Shown: positions 12,101 through 24,528, counted from the first letter of the stretch. The stretch is DNA of 64,000 nucleotides from Tyto alba (GCF_018691265.1 NW_024881321.1:23100198-23164197), one strand, 5' to 3'. Notes: generated by a model from the letters alone, not told the origin. Numbers and translations are program-made.

Positions 12101-13171
12101 TGTCCTGGGTTGAGTGAGTGGTGGAGTTTTTTGGTGGCAGGGGAGGGGGCTATTGGGGCGGCCCCCTGTGAGAAGCTTCTCGAAGCTACCCCAGCTCCAT
12201 GTCAGCTCCACTTCTGTTTGGGAAATTGAGCCAATTGGCTGCACCTCTGTGATGACGTATTTAAGAAAGGACATGGTGACATGCAGTCGGACTTGTGAGG
12301 AGAAGTTGCTGCAGCTGCATGAACACCAAGGTCAGTGGAGGAACGGAGGAAGAAAGGAGGAGGGAGGTGTGCCGGAGCAGAGACCCCCATGTATCCTGTG
12401 GTGAGACGGCAGGGCAGACCCCCCCTGCCACCCATGAAGATCTACGGTGGAGCAGACATTGATTTATGGCCTGTTGCTCCTGCTTAGATGATTAAGGTTC
12501 TGTGCCCGAAGAAGGCCGGGGTCTCATGGGAAAAGGTAGCCCCGCTGCTGTAATTCAGTGCTGGGAGGATTGCAGCATGCGGGGGAGTCCCACGCCGGAG
12601 CAACTTAGGAAGGACTGCAGCCGTGGGAGGGAATCCAGTCGGAGGAAGTTAGTGACCCATGACGGAGCAGTGTGGGCAACGCTGCGGCCCATGGGAGGAA
12701 TTCAAGTTGGAGAAAGTTTGTGGAGGACTGTCTCCTGTGAGAGGGGGACCACGATGGACCAGGAGGAACAAGTTTCGGACACTTGCCTCACTGAAAATGA
12801 AGGAAATGGCAGCGCTGACTGCACCCCCCATTCCCTGCCCCTGCGCCACTGGGGGAGGAGGTAGTGATATCGGGAGCAGAGCTGAGCCCGGGAAGAAGGG
12901 AGCGGTGGGGGGAAGGTGTTCTCAAGATGTGGCAATGCTTCTCACTGTCCTACTCTGTTATGTGTTGTTAGTGTCTGTAATAAATGTATGGTTTTTTTTC
13001 CTTCCCCTAACGAGTCTGCCTTTTGCTCGTGATCATAAAGGGGGATTTTCCCCCATCCCAGTCATATCTCAAACCCCAATCCTGGCTCTCTGTCCCTTCT
13101 CATTGCCAGAGGGGAAGGGAGAGAGAGCTGCTGCATTGTGGTTGGCTGCCAATCAGGCCTAAACCACAACA
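12101..13171 (+). mobile_element. solo LTR, 1.07-kb avian ERV family, subfamily Y
   Basis: It begins TGTCCTGGGTTGAGTGAGTG and ends ACCACAACA. Visible promoter and processing signals are TATTTAAG at 12258-12265 and AATAAA at 12979-12984. The flanking pentamers CTTAG (12096-12100) and CTTAA (13172-13176) differ by one base and fit a 5-bp target duplication. There is no interior, so it is a solo LTR. I count only about nine differences over 1071 bp from the LTR at 25951-27021, against about 55-60 differences between that LTR and its own partner at 24529. The middle (about 12580-12760) is a degenerate array of units of about 45 bp. The open frames of up to 167 codons inside it are not genes. Confidence 0.93.
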
Positions 13172-15196
13172 CTTAAGCATCTTGGTAGTGCCCAACTAGC
13201 TAGCTGAGTGAGTGACATAAATATATTTGCATTTTATTTTCCTCATCTGCAAAATTAAATGAATGTACTTATTCATAATACGTTTACAGAATAAACATAA
13301 GTTTTCATCCAAAAGAAACAGCTGCTGTTCGATGCACAAGAACTGTAGCTCAGTAATCAAGCACATACATAATACTCTGAATTTATGATCTTGCCTGTAA
13401 ACACTAAGTTAGTTCTTTTCATGCAAAAACAGGATGAAAGCTAAGAGGTGGTTAGCATTAATCATGAACATTATGTTAGATTCATAGGCAGTGGAACACT
13501 ATATATACACAACAGCTTTTTTCATTTATCTTCAGCACTGAAAGTAACAATAATAGATTTTTTTTTTTTCACTAAAGTATTTTACATATGAATCAGTTTT
13601 TAAATATATTTTTGTCAAAATTATTTCAATATTATAAAGAATGGTTTGTTGTCAGAATAGTTATTGTGAATAAGCAGCTCACTACTCATTACTGGTATAA
13701 GGCATTTTAACTTGCATGATGAATTTCAATTATATTTGAAAAAAGGAATGTTCTTGTGAATTAAGTTTGGATTCAGTGATAAATCTTACTGTTCTTTTGT
13801 TCAGAACATTCATAGGAAAAAGAGCAGACCAGTTCTTTTTGTTTGTTTGTTGTCTACATAGGTTTAGAGTAAATTTATTATAGGACATCTGAAGTTCCTT
13901 AGTGAATCTCAAGGTAATCTCAACTGTAATGCTTTTGCACAGTAACTATTTAATCTTCTTTATGGAGAGGACAGAATGACCTTGTTCTTTACTTTTCTTT
14001 ATAAAACTTCATATGGTTCAGAATTTCAATGAGGTGGAAAAATGAATTTTGCCTTACTGAAAAACAAAAACATGGAAATGTCTTTCAAGTAGGAAGAACA
14101 TTTTCCTACTAAACTTTAACTGAAAAATAAAAAATTAATTTTAATAATTAATCTCTTGCCATTCTAGAGTTATTTTCTGACAATGATTGGCCTATAATGC
14201 AGAAAATTCTATTTATCTTTTCCAGTTGATTAATTTAGGTGTCTTAAAAATAAAGGTATATATAGTAAGGCTGCAATGTAGAAATATGTCCAAAAGTCTG
14301 TTTTCATCAAATATCTGTTTATCATTGTGTCTACTTTTGCTTTTAAAATGACATATACTGTCAACATTTGTATTAAATTCCTTTCTGTTAGCAGACAAAA
14401 ATGTCTATTTTGACACGGTCTCAAAAATACTGAAAGACTTCAAGAAAAATCCTTGCACACAGGAAAAATATATTTAAGGTGAATCACTGCTAGAATTTTT
14501 GACAGAAAAAAAAACAACTTTACTGCTTCACTTTCAGCAATAGTAATATGAATGCATACATTAATCTAAACAGTGGACCAGAGTATGCCAGAATTTTAAG
14601 CATCACCCTAATTTATATCATGTTTAGAGTAGAAGTACTTGTTTATCTTTATATATAGCTGTCACTATCCAAACAAATTGTTTTAATTAGCACTGGTCCT
14701 GTTGACTTGTTTGGAAATATGATAATGTAGTTTATCAAATGTGCCTCCCCATATTCATGTATGTGTGTGTGCATGCACGTACCCATTTGTGTGAGTGAAG
14801 GATACACACAGAAGAAATGAATAGCAGTAACAGTAATAGTGGTAACTGTCTGTTTTAGTAAAAGTCAGACGTATCTCCACAGCTTTGCAAATGCTGAATG
14901 TTGGAACAGTGCATGAAGAAGAATCAAGTACAGTTCAATCATTTTGTTAAATTTTTAATTTCAAGCAGCTTTTCTTTTGTTTGTTGTGATATATAAAACT
15001 GAGGGTAATATGTCATTATTTGGGTAAATTGTGTGTTACAGAAGTAAATAGTAAACCTACCCTCCAATATATCAAAAATTCCTTTGAAGACACAATCCTC
15101 CTCCCCTCCAGATCATGAGAGTCCCTTCTCACGCATAAAGTATCTTTTCTATATGCTTTCAAAACAACTCCCTGTTACAGAAGTACCTTTTTAATT
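13172..15196. other. AT-rich intergenic DNA
   Basis: No LTR, CR1 or RNA gene is seen. A T-run lies at 13560-13569. Frames of 60-64 codons on the minus strand (13730, 14213, 14230) are AT-rich and have no domain. Confidence 0.4.
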
Positions 15197-15201
15197 CCTT
15201 G

Positions 15202-16274
15202 TGTCCTGGGTTTGAGTGAGTGGTGGGTTTTTTTGGTAGCAGGGAAAGGGGCTACCAGGGTGGCCCCCTGTGAGAAGCATCTCGAAGCTCCCCCAGCTCC
15301 AAGTCAGATCCACCTCTCTGGAAACTGAGCCAATCAGCTGCGCCTCTGCGATAATATATTTAAGAAGGGATGTGGTGAGGAGGAATCGGACTTGTGAGGA
15401 GGAGTTGCAGCAACTGCGTGAACACCAAGGTCAGTGGAGGAATGACGGAAGAAAGGAGGGGGGAGGTGTGCCGGAGCAGAGGCCCCCCCTGTATCCTGTG
15501 GTAAGATGGCAGGACTGCCACACACTGCCACCCATGAAGATCTACAGTGGATCAGACACTGATTTATGGCATGTGGTTTTCGCCTAGATGATCAAGGTTC
15601 TGTGCCCGAAGAAGGCCAGGGTCTTGTGAGAAAGGTAGACCCCACTGTTGTAGTTCAGTGCTGGGAAGATTGCAGCATGCAGGGATGTCCCATGCTGGAG
15701 CATCTCAGGATGGGCTGCAGCCCATGGGAGGGACTCCAGTCAGAGGAAGTTGGTGTACCATGTTGAAGCAGTGTAAGGAAATGCTGTGGCCCGGGGGAGG
15801 GACTCACATTTGAGAAAGTTTGTGGAGGACTGCCTCCTGTGAGAGGGGGACCATGATGGAGCAGGGGGTAGAAGTTCCAGAAGCTCCCCCCACCGAAGAT
15901 GGAAGAAGCAGTTGCATTGACTGCATCCCCCATTCCCTGCCTCCTGCGCCGCTGGGGGAGGAGGTATAGATACTGGGAGCAGAGCTGAGCCCAGGAAGAA
16001 GGGAGCGGTGGGGGGAAGGTGTTCTCAAGATATGGCAATGCTTCTCACTGTCCTACTCTGTTAAGTGTTGTTGGTGTCTGTAATAAATTTATGTTCTTTT
16101 TTTTCTTCCCCTAACGAGTCTTCCTTTTGCTTGTGACCATAATGGGTGATCTGCCCTTCCTGGTCCCATCTCGAACCCCAAGCCAGGCTCATTTCTCCCT
16201 TCTCATTTCTGGAAGAGAAGGGGAAGAGAGTGACTGTGTGGTGTTTGGCTACCAACCAGGCTCAAACCACAAGA
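15202..16274 (+). mobile_element. solo LTR, 1.07-kb avian ERV family, subfamily Z
   Basis: It starts TGTCCTGGGTTTGAGTGAG and ends ACCACAAGA, the last CA having mutated to GA. The flanks carry a perfect 5-bp target duplication, CCTTG (15197-15201 and 16275-16279), which fixes both ends. TATTTAAG lies at 15357-15364 and AATAAA at 16082-16087. It shares private variants with the LTR at 41261-42337 on the other strand (for example GAGGAGGAATCGGAC after the TATA box), so those two form a third subfamily. The internal repeats of about 45 bp and the two-strand open frames are as in the other copies. Confidence 0.93.
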
Positions 16275-16279
16275 CCTTG

Positions 16280-18265
16280 TTAATGTTTGATGGTTATCTT
16301 CAGCTTTTCAGTTTTAGAGAAATGCATTCCCAGATAAGTTTGATTGTCCCATTCTATCTTACCAACTGTTGTTATCCAGGACATTTTGCCCAGGCTGAGC
16401 ATTTTGAGGACCCTTAAAGGTTCAATGAACACATTTAGGTTAAATATTCCAAATTACAGTATTTAAAATTTTATTTGAAGCCATCAGATAACACTAAAAG
16501 GCATGGAGTTCCATTGTTGTATTTACAATGCAGTTTTCTAATTTACCACAAATATCTCCCCTTAGAGACAAAGAAATATCTGCCCTGTCAGTCTTCTCTA
16601 ATTTGGAATACATATTAAAAAGACAAAGGTTAATTCTGATTTAGACTGAGACAAGTCAACTGATCTATAGATACTTTAAAATGTACACCCAAAAATGTAA
16701 TTCACAATTTAACCAATATTGAGCAACTTATTCCTCAGTCTTCTGAACAGAATAAGATTCTTTGAGTAAAGGTGGAAGAATCTGGGCATGAATAATATAA
16801 AGGTCAAGGGATACATTTATTTTCAACCATTGTCACTGGCATATTCAAATTAATAGTGATGACACAACATTAATTTTAAATTGAGAGGAAAGTGAATTAT
16901 CTGTTAATGCGTAGTTTGAAGGAATAGAAGTCAGCTGAAGCATATGGCATTTCTCCTGCACTACTGACTTTATATTTTGGCATTAATTTATATTTTGTGA
17001 CTTCTTTTCAAGGGTTGAAAACTAAAAAGTTACTTTTGACCTTCACCTAAATATGTTGAAGCACTTCCTAAAGGTGGTAACTTTTATTTGCTTCTTCCCA
17101 CCATTATTATACTTAACTGAGTTTCTTAATGATAAAAAACTGTATGAGTTTTAGCTGTTCAGGAGCAATTCTTATTCTAACAGCTTCTGCTGTACTGTAT
17201 TGAATTGTAGTGGGAGAACATTAAACCTGAATACACTAAAGGACTATAGAACATTTTATTATGGTCTATGTGCAAGCAATGTCTTTAGCTGCAAAATATA
17301 ATTCCCCTTGCCATTTAGACAGCATGCTAAGAAAAGAATTCTGGGATGAGCAAAAATTGTTAGAACACTCATTTATGAGAAGAACACTGTGCTACAGAGT
17401 ATGGTACACTATCCATTAAACCAATTCCTTCCCGTGTATGAGATTACACATAATTTAAAACTTGACTACTATTTGTCTTTTCTAAATGACCTGAGATACA
17501 TTTTATGCTGTGGTAAAACATTGAATGGATAATACAGACTGGCCCAATTTGCAAACTTCTGCACTTTGAAATTAAGTGCCACAATGCTTAGGGTTCAAAT
17601 TTTAACAGTTCTTTCTAACAGAAAAGGAAATAAGTCATCCTAACTGCTTTTGTAACAAACTTAAATATTTGACAAGTTCTGTTCAGGAAACTGATCCTAA
17701 TATCTAACACACACATATTTGTGTATGTGTGTGTGTGTGTATAAACATCTGGAGTACTTTATGGCTACAGTTCAGTATTACCAGGTTTCACCGTATTATA
17801 TCAATTTTCTCAATATTTCTGTAGTCATCTTTCCAGTGATTTACTTCCCACAGACAAGATTATGTTTTAAAGTATGATTCTAATCTCAAGTCTTTGAAAA
17901 AAAAATTAAGATGTGAGCCAAGTGAAACCTCCAACATCAAAACCAAGACACCAAGGATGTTAATGAAATAAAGTAAATCCAAATTTCTTTCACTTAATTA
18001 GACTTCACAAAGATGTGTGAGGACTGGGAAAGGGTCATAAAGTCCAATAAAATTACATATATTCAGGTTTAGGTTAAGAAAGCTGAAATTGTGTGCAACG
18101 TTCTCTTTGTATTCAATAGGTTTTATGTAATTAGATACTCGATATAGACTGTCAAGGACGGTGGATTTGATGTATCCCCTTTCTTTATTTGACTGTAGTA
18201 TTTTCCTACATATCATATGCAACAGAGCACACATAGCAAGTTAAAAGTACAAATGAAGGAATTTT
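16280..18265. other. AT-rich intergenic DNA
   Basis: The only structured element is a short (TG)n at about 17711-17739. No gene or transposon end is recognised. Confidence 0.4.
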
Positions 18266-18289
18266 AGTTTGTACTTCAGCAAGTCTAAA

Positions 18290-18680
18290 GTTAAAGTTAG
18301 GGTACATCATAGCTGGCAGCTCCCTGCAGCTGTGGCAGTGGCAGTGGCAAGGGGTTCCCATGGATCTATAAGGGAAGGGCCTGGCAGCAAGGGCCTGTCC
18401 TACCACCTCATCCAGGATCGGGGCAGCCAGGAGGGCCACCAGGACCACCCTAGCCCTGGGCATCAGGCACCTCCCTGGGAATGGAGATTGGTCAAGGCCA
18501 GGCTGGCATATGGGAACCTGGGATGTAGTCAGGGTCAGGGGACCCCCAAGGTGGTGGGGCTGGGCAGGGACAGCCAGGCCTGGTGGTGCCCTTAGAGCCA
18601 TGACATAAACCACAGAGTAACACAGAAGTGGCTGATACAAAACCCACTGCACAGAAATGAGAAGGCGCTTTCCTGTCACT
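18290..18680. other. isolated GC-rich island, unclassified
   Basis: About 390 bp of G/C-rich sequence sits in an AT-rich setting, with repeated GGCAGTGGCAG, CCAGGAGGGCCACCAGGACC and GGTCAGGGGACCCCC phrases. Open frames exist on both strands (108 codons + from 18269; 157 codons - from 18679), as expected of GC-rich DNA with few stops. There are few CpGs, so it is not a clear CpG-island promoter. It may be an unlisted repeat or minisatellite fragment. Confidence 0.35.
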
Positions 18681-20790
18681 GCTTCTGTTAGAGTGCCAGA
18701 ACTTTAGTTAACTTGCACAAAGAAATCACTTGCAAACATGTATTTTTCCCCCTGCTTTGCGGCCTGATCCCCAAGTCACCTGTAGTTTATAGAATGATAT
18801 ACTCATGCATAAAATGGGCCTTGGTTGCTATTGCTAAAATCTAGTTAAACGTTTTATTTTTCTTTTGAGTATATATGCTTATAATAAGTAGTAATTAAAA
18901 GTGTTGCTTGTTATAGTCAAAATATTTTCCAGAAAGTGCACTGGTATTATCCACATTGCTGTCAAAAATTTTTCCCTCTCACTTTCTCTCTCTTCTTCCA
19001 TCTGGTCGAGAAGCCTTGTAGTAAAAGGCGCAATGTCACTTATTCACAGAGTGATTTTCTATAGCTATCTTGCAGGTTAAGTACCTGTCTGATATGTGGG
19101 AGGACAGCTAGAATGTCCTATGAAGACTTTAACATACTGAGTTTTGAAACTAGTTAGGTAGAAACTCTCTCTCAAAGTATCACTTGATTTTCAGAGATGT
19201 TAAAAGCTGTCTCTGTGATGAGTTTAGGTAACTGGAATGTGTGTCTTTTAATCAGTGCAATGAAATCACCACTCTGACACTTTCAAGCTTATTCTGGGAA
19301 AAAAAAAATCCCCAAACAAACAACAATAACAAAAAAAAAAAAAAACACCACCACCACGAAAACAAACAAACAAACAAAAAACAAAACAAAACAAAACAAA
19401 TTCAAATCTTTGAACTGTATTTTGCTCTGATGTTCCTGTGACAGCTTCCACTATACCTACAGTTATTGGCTGATCCAGTGGGGTATTGGTTAGGTTTTCT
19501 TCAACAGAAAATATTTCTTAACAGACTACATGCAACACCTAAACTCAAAGGTTTGTAAATGACTGTCAAACTCTATTCTAAAACGTTACTCAGATACTGT
19601 AACTTAACTGCCTTGAAAACCTGAATATACACATTACTCCACTAACAAGTTATTAGAGCTTCCCCATGTTCAGCAATCTGTGACATTTCCCCATTACCAC
19701 TTAAAATATTATTCCATAAATTTGCACAAGAAAACAACAAAGAAACCCAACAAACCACTGTCAGATATATATATTAAAACTGGATTAATAGAAGTGAATG
19801 GAATATGGCATTTTGAAGCTGGCTGTCCTGAGTCACACTGAATCATATACCATACATGCCATGATATGTAATGCAAGCTATGATACATCCTGGGTAATTA
19901 TTTGAAGGCTGCCATAATGCTTATTTATGAAGTATGATACCATTGCTTCACATTTTTTTAACTGCAGAAAGCATCAGAAATACTAGATTGGGATAAGTGA
20001 ACTCTATGAGTTCAAGAAGGAAAGAAAATCTTCACAAAGCACCAGGAAGATTTCAAGCACTAATTCTTGGGAGAAAAAAAATGAAAAATGATGGAAGTAA
20101 TGATGAAATGTAATTCATATTTCAGCAATGTGCAGCTGAGATAATCTACAGTAGTTCACATACTTCAGAGTGGTATTCTTTGAAACTAAATTGGAAACAA
20201 GGCTTAGAGGTTCTGGAAGTCTTTTGAGGACAGATTCTGATGTCATTTTTCAAACTGAATACTACCTTATTTCTTACATAGTCCCATGAAAGTTTTGGCA
20301 TAACTCTAATGAAATTCAGCGCTAGTAAAATCATTGGGATGAAGCCTCTAAGAGCTGAAGGGCTATCAACATTTAATTGCTCTTTTCTAAGACACATGAC
20401 AAAACACATTTTAATTGCTCTATCATGTTGCTATTTTCAGTAAGGTTTGTGAAATGCAAGAGTAGAGAAAAGTATGAAATAAAGCTTTAAAAATGTACAA
20501 ATGTTGCAAGTAAAAATGATCAAAACACAAAATTTCTCTCTGTAAGTTTTTTGAGGTAGTGTGGCTCAAAATTTCTTTGATTTTAAAATATTGACAAATA
20601 CTATTCTGACTGGCATTCAAGCAAAAATGAAACAATGTCCTGTTCTAAATAAATTTTATCTTGTCTTTTGACCTGGGGATTTCATCATGTTTTCAGACAC
20701 TCTGTAATAACATATGTTTTGTCCTATGCTAAAGTTTGAAATTCATACAAGAAAATAAATTTTCATTCTGAAGGTATTTTCCCTTCTAAG
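18681..20790. other. AT-rich intergenic DNA with A-rich simple repeat
   Basis: An A/AAAC-rich tract runs from about 19301 to 19400 (poly-A, then CACCACCACC, then AAACA repeats). It yields meaningless Lys/Asn/Phe-rich frames on both strands. Nothing else is supported. Confidence 0.4.
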
Positions 20791-20796
20791 ATAACT

Positions 20797-21010
20797 ATGG
20801 TGCGTTGACCTTGGCTGGTTGCCAGACACCCACCCAGCTGCTCTCATTCCCCCTCTTCAACAGACAGAGGTAGAAAATAAAATGAAAAACACTCATGGGT
20901 TGAGATATAAACAAGGAGATCGCTTGCCAGTTGCCATCACAGGCAAACAGATTCAATTTTGGGAAAAATTTATTCCTATTTAAAATAGGGTATGATGGTA
21001 AGAAATTAAG

Positions 21011-21049
<39 letters not shown>

Positions 21050-21553
21050 AACAACAAACAAAAACCTTAAAAAACCCTTCTGCTCACTGTTTTTTCCCAA
21101 CTTCATAAAGTCAACATCAGTCCTTCATTCCTGGGTCCAATATCTTCTTCCCATAGAGTGGTACAGGGGGATGGGGAATTAGGGTTGTAGTCAGTCCATA
21201 ACAGTTCCTCTATGCCACTTCTTCCTCCTCACACTTTCCTCCTGCTCCAGTGTGGGTCCTCTCAATGGCCTATAGTCTTTCAGGAAATATCCATCTGTTC
21301 CACTGTGGTCCTCCCCATGGGCTGCAGGGAAATGCCTGTTCCATTGTGCTCTTTCTCCTAATGGCAGTAAGGAAACTTCTGCTTCCCGAGGTGATAACAT
21401 CTTGTCTGAGGGGCTCCGTTGTGCCCTGGGTGGGTCTGTTGAAGACGGGTGGAACTGGCTGTGTCTGGCACAGCCCAGCTCCTGGCCTGTCCTCACAGAG
21501 ACCTCTCTGCAGCCTCCCTGCTGCCAAAACCTCACCACCTACATCCAATACCA
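20797..21553 (-). mobile_element. LTR of a related avian ERV family, shortened and with a poly-A expansion
   Basis: On the minus strand it starts TGGTATTGGATGTAGGTGG and its end, read on the plus strand, is GTTGACCTTGGCTGGTTGCC. Both ends and the CTGCTCCAGTGTGGGTCC-type internal units match the general plan of the LTRs at 44439 and 55828. TAACT at 20792-20796 and 21554-21558 is a likely 5-bp target duplication. At about 757 bp it is shorter than the 1.0-kb relatives, so it has internal deletions. A 37-A run at 21011-21047 interrupts it where the relatives have ordinary sequence. Frames of 94-115 codons inside it are not genes. Confidence 0.72.
21011..21047. repeat. poly-A run, 37 bases
   Basis: An uninterrupted A homopolymer lies inside the minus-strand LTR. 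It probably expanded from a short A-tract of the LTR rather than being a retroposon tail, because the LTR continues on both sides. Confidence 0.9.
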
Positions 21554-21558
21554 TAACT

Positions 21559-22417
21559 TAACAAATGAAATTTTGTGCTTGGAAGAGCTAGTAATGTGAT
21601 AGTTATGTCTTGTTAATATTTGGGACAGATACAATTTTCTGATTTTAATTCCTCTTCTTGGCTAATCTGAAATCAATGCCCTGAAAGTCTACTAAAGGAT
21701 TTGATCAGAATAAGAGAAAAGGCAAAATATTTTCCTAAAATATTATATTTCATCTACTTCTAAATGTAAATTATTTGCTCAGGTCATCAAAATATATTTG
21801 GATTATTGAAATTATCACTTCTTATTTCAAGGTTTTATTTGTGTGTTTATTTTTGTAGAAGATAATTTCTAGCAGCTAAAACAAAATAAATTAATAGCAA
21901 TTAGGTATAGGAGGCTGGAACACATTTGTCCATTTCCAGCTCCTATAGGAGTTTAAATGGGTAACATCAATTTTTGTTCATTAAATCAGACAAATTAAAA
22001 TAATCTAAATTAGTGTAAAATACCAAGAAGAGTATAGTAAGGAAAATTTAGTTTATTATTTTCTGTCTTAAGTATTGATGATAAGAACCAAATTAGGTCC
22101 ATGATTGGAATTTAAGACTCAGATTATGTCTATGACATTTAGTCATATTCTTTTTTTTTATTTTTGTTCAGGTCATAACAAGGAGCTAAAGGAACAAGAA
22201 TATTTTGCATTTTTAGTAACTAATAAACTATATTATCTCTTTGGTTCATCTGAAAATCCAGCTTTAATAGAATATGGAAAAATAATAAGAAGGGAAGGCA
22301 AATTATTTCCAATGAAGATTATTTCTCTCTTGGATTTTTCTCAAGGAGAGGTAATAGCTCAATGACAAGTTATGGAAGGAAATAGAATTTCCCATCTTAA
22401 TCATTCTGAATCTGCTA
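21559..22417. other. AT-rich intergenic DNA
   Basis: No feature is supported. An 86-codon plus-strand frame at 22105-22365 is AT-rich and has no domain. Confidence 0.4.
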
Positions 22418-22527
22418 TGTTGTGGTTTGAGCTCAGAGGGCACCTGAGCACCATGCAGCTGTTCACTCTCTCCTTTCCTCCCTAAGCACTGAGAAGTAGA
22501 AAATAAAGCCAAAAAGGCTCAGGAATG
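22418..22527 (-). mobile_element. LTR stub, terminal about 110 bp only
   Basis: TGTTGTGGTTTGAGCTCAGA at 22418 matches the outer end of the minus-strand LTR at 41261 (same first 20 bases), followed by the GAGCACC...GCAGC...CTCTCTCC pattern shared by these LTRs. The match fades near 22527. Only the U5 end remains, so this is a deleted copy. Confidence 0.7.
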
Positions 22528-23129
22528 AATTCAGAAGGATTACTATTTGAACTGGAAAGTAATATTTGCATTAAACTTATATAGAAATATGTAATTTCTA
22601 GATTCTAAGTTGCATCTGGAAGGAAAGGAACTTGGTTCCTGAATGTGATTTGTGCTGCATTTAATTTAGCTATCATGGAACTTTACTTATTATGGGCTGA
22701 GGTACATGTGAGGAAAAAAGGCAGTGGCTAAAATCTGAAACTTAATTTATAATATAGAATATAGCTATATATATATATAACAGTAAAGGATCAAGCAAAT
22801 TTAGTCATGCACTTTTTTCTCTGAAATCTTTGATGTAAGGAGAAACTGGGCTTTTTCTTAAAGCTATTAACATTAGTTACATATTCATATCAGTATCAGT
22901 GAGCATGTACACTTCCTCCCTCACACATTTAATTATCATAAAATTTAAGCAATAAATCAGATAAAATATTTGGTTTATTGAGGAGTGTGAACACAAGCAA
23001 ACATTTATTCTGCAGAGATACAAACCAAAGGGCTTGTAAACCAAACATCAAGCTTTTAAAGTAGAGCATATGAGTCTCTGACCTTAGATAGTTGCTATCA
23101 CTGAAAAAATTAGATAGTGAAAGCTAGAT
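22528..23129. other. AT-rich intergenic DNA
   Basis: There is a short (TA)n at about 22766-22779 and nothing else supported. Confidence 0.4.
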
Positions 23130-23229
23130 GGAATGAATGAATGAATGAATGAATGAATGAATGAATGAATGAAATGAATGAATGAATGAATGAATGAATG
23201 AATGAATGAATGAATGAATGAATGAATGA
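23130..23229. repeat. (GAAT)n microsatellite, about 25 units
   Basis: A tetranucleotide array has one interruption (GAAATG near 23171). It ends 34 bp from the 3' tail of the minus-strand CR1. On the CR1 strand the unit reads ATTC, close to the ATTCTATG tail unit of CR1. Confidence 0.95.
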
Positions 23230-23263
23230 CTTATTTTCATTGGGGCATATAATGGAATAATTT

Positions 23264-24330
23264 CATAGAACCATAGAATCATAGAACTGTAGAAACAGAA
23301 TGGTTTGGGTTAGAAGCCACCTTAGAGATTAATTAGTTCCAAATCTCCCAGTATGGACAGTGACATCTTCCGCTAGATCAGGTTGCTCAAAGCTCCATCT
23401 GACATGGCCTTGAATACTTCCAGGAAGGAGGCATCCACAACTTCTCTGGGCAAACTGTGCTCAGAGAACCTGTGCCCTGCTTGAGCAGGTCCATGTCCTT
23501 CTTATGCTGGGGGCCCCAGAGCTGTACACAGTACTCCAGGTAGAGTCTCATGAGAGCAGAGGGGGAAAGTCACCTCCCTTGACCTGTTGGTCACACTTCT
23601 CTTGATCCAACCTGAGATATCGTTGGCTTTCTGGGCTGTGAGCACACGTTGCTGGATCATAGTTTTCCATCCACCAATACCCCCAAGTCCTTCTCTGCAG
23701 GATTGCTCTCAATCCACTCATCACTCAGACTGTATATGTGCTTGTGATTGTCTTGACCCATGTGCTGGACCTTGCCATGGCCTTGCTGAATTTCATGAGG
23801 TTTGCACAGGCCCTCCTCTCAAGCCTGTCCTGGTCCTTCTGGATGGCATCTCTTTCTTCCAGCATGTCAACCACACCACACAGCTTGGTGTAATCAGCAG
23901 ACTTGATGAGGGTGCACTCAATCCCACTGCCCGTGTTGCTAACAAAGATGTTAAACAGCACCTGTCACAATATGGACCCCAGAGGAACGTCACTTGTCAT
24001 TGCTCTCCACTTGGACATCAAGCTGTTGATTGCAACTCTTTCAGTGCAAATTATCTACCGAATGGTCCATCCATCAAATCCGTGTCTCTCCAATTTAGAA
24101 ACAAGGATGTCATGCAAGACTGTGTCCAATGATTTTCACAAGTGCAGGTAGACAACATCAGTTGTTCTTCCCTTACCCACCAATGTGTAACACTGTTGCA
24201 GAAGGCCACCAAATTTGCCAGGCATGATTCACCCTTAGTGAATCCACGTTGGCTGTCAACAATCATCTCCTTATTTTCTGTGTGTCCAAGCATAGTTTCC
24301 AGGAGAATCCTGGAAAATATGGATCTGCAA
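23264..24330 (-). mobile_element. CR1 LINE, 5'-truncated, with reverse transcriptase remnant
   Basis: The plus-strand CATAGAACCATAGAATCATAG at 23264 is the complement of the CR1 3' tail. Read on the minus strand, the body encodes the end of the CR1 ORF2 reverse transcriptase. DSQRGFTKGESCLANLVAF (about 24250-24200) and SGIECTLIKSADYTKLCG (about 23930-23870) match well-known CR1 positions. The catalytic box, normally F/Y-ADD, reads SADY, so a metal-binding aspartate is lost. Stops and frameshifts break the frame. Only about 1.07 kb of roughly 4.5 kb is left, the usual 5' truncation of CR1. A 181-codon frame on the opposite strand (23587-24132) is a shadow. Confidence 0.93.
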
Positions 24331-24528
24331 AAAGAGAAGGAAAAAGTGAATCACATCATTAGCATGTTCATGGTGAGTAGGAGTAAAACGACTGTGGCTT
24401 ATAGGCACAAGACTACTACAGTCATAGAGTACTCCAGTTTTACAGGAATGGAAGTTGCTTATATATTTTTCTAGAACTCACATCCTGCACACAAACATAT
24501 ATTGTTACACCATAGCACTTTTTACAAT
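24331..24528. other. short spacer between CR1 and provirus
   Basis: About 200 bp of ordinary AT-rich sequence; nothing is recognised. Confidence 0.5.

Noticed and set aside
12659..13162. Open frame of 167 codons in the LTR, and its twin of 178 codons at 26509-27045
   Set aside because: Both lie inside LTRs. The same region is open in other frames and on the opposite strand, and no domain is visible. GC-rich repeat units explain the lack of stops.
20931..21182. Lys-rich 83-codon frame
   Set aside because: It is produced by the 37-A homopolymer.
23587..24132. 181-codon plus-strand frame
   Set aside because: It is the antisense shadow of the minus-strand CR1 reverse transcriptase remnant.
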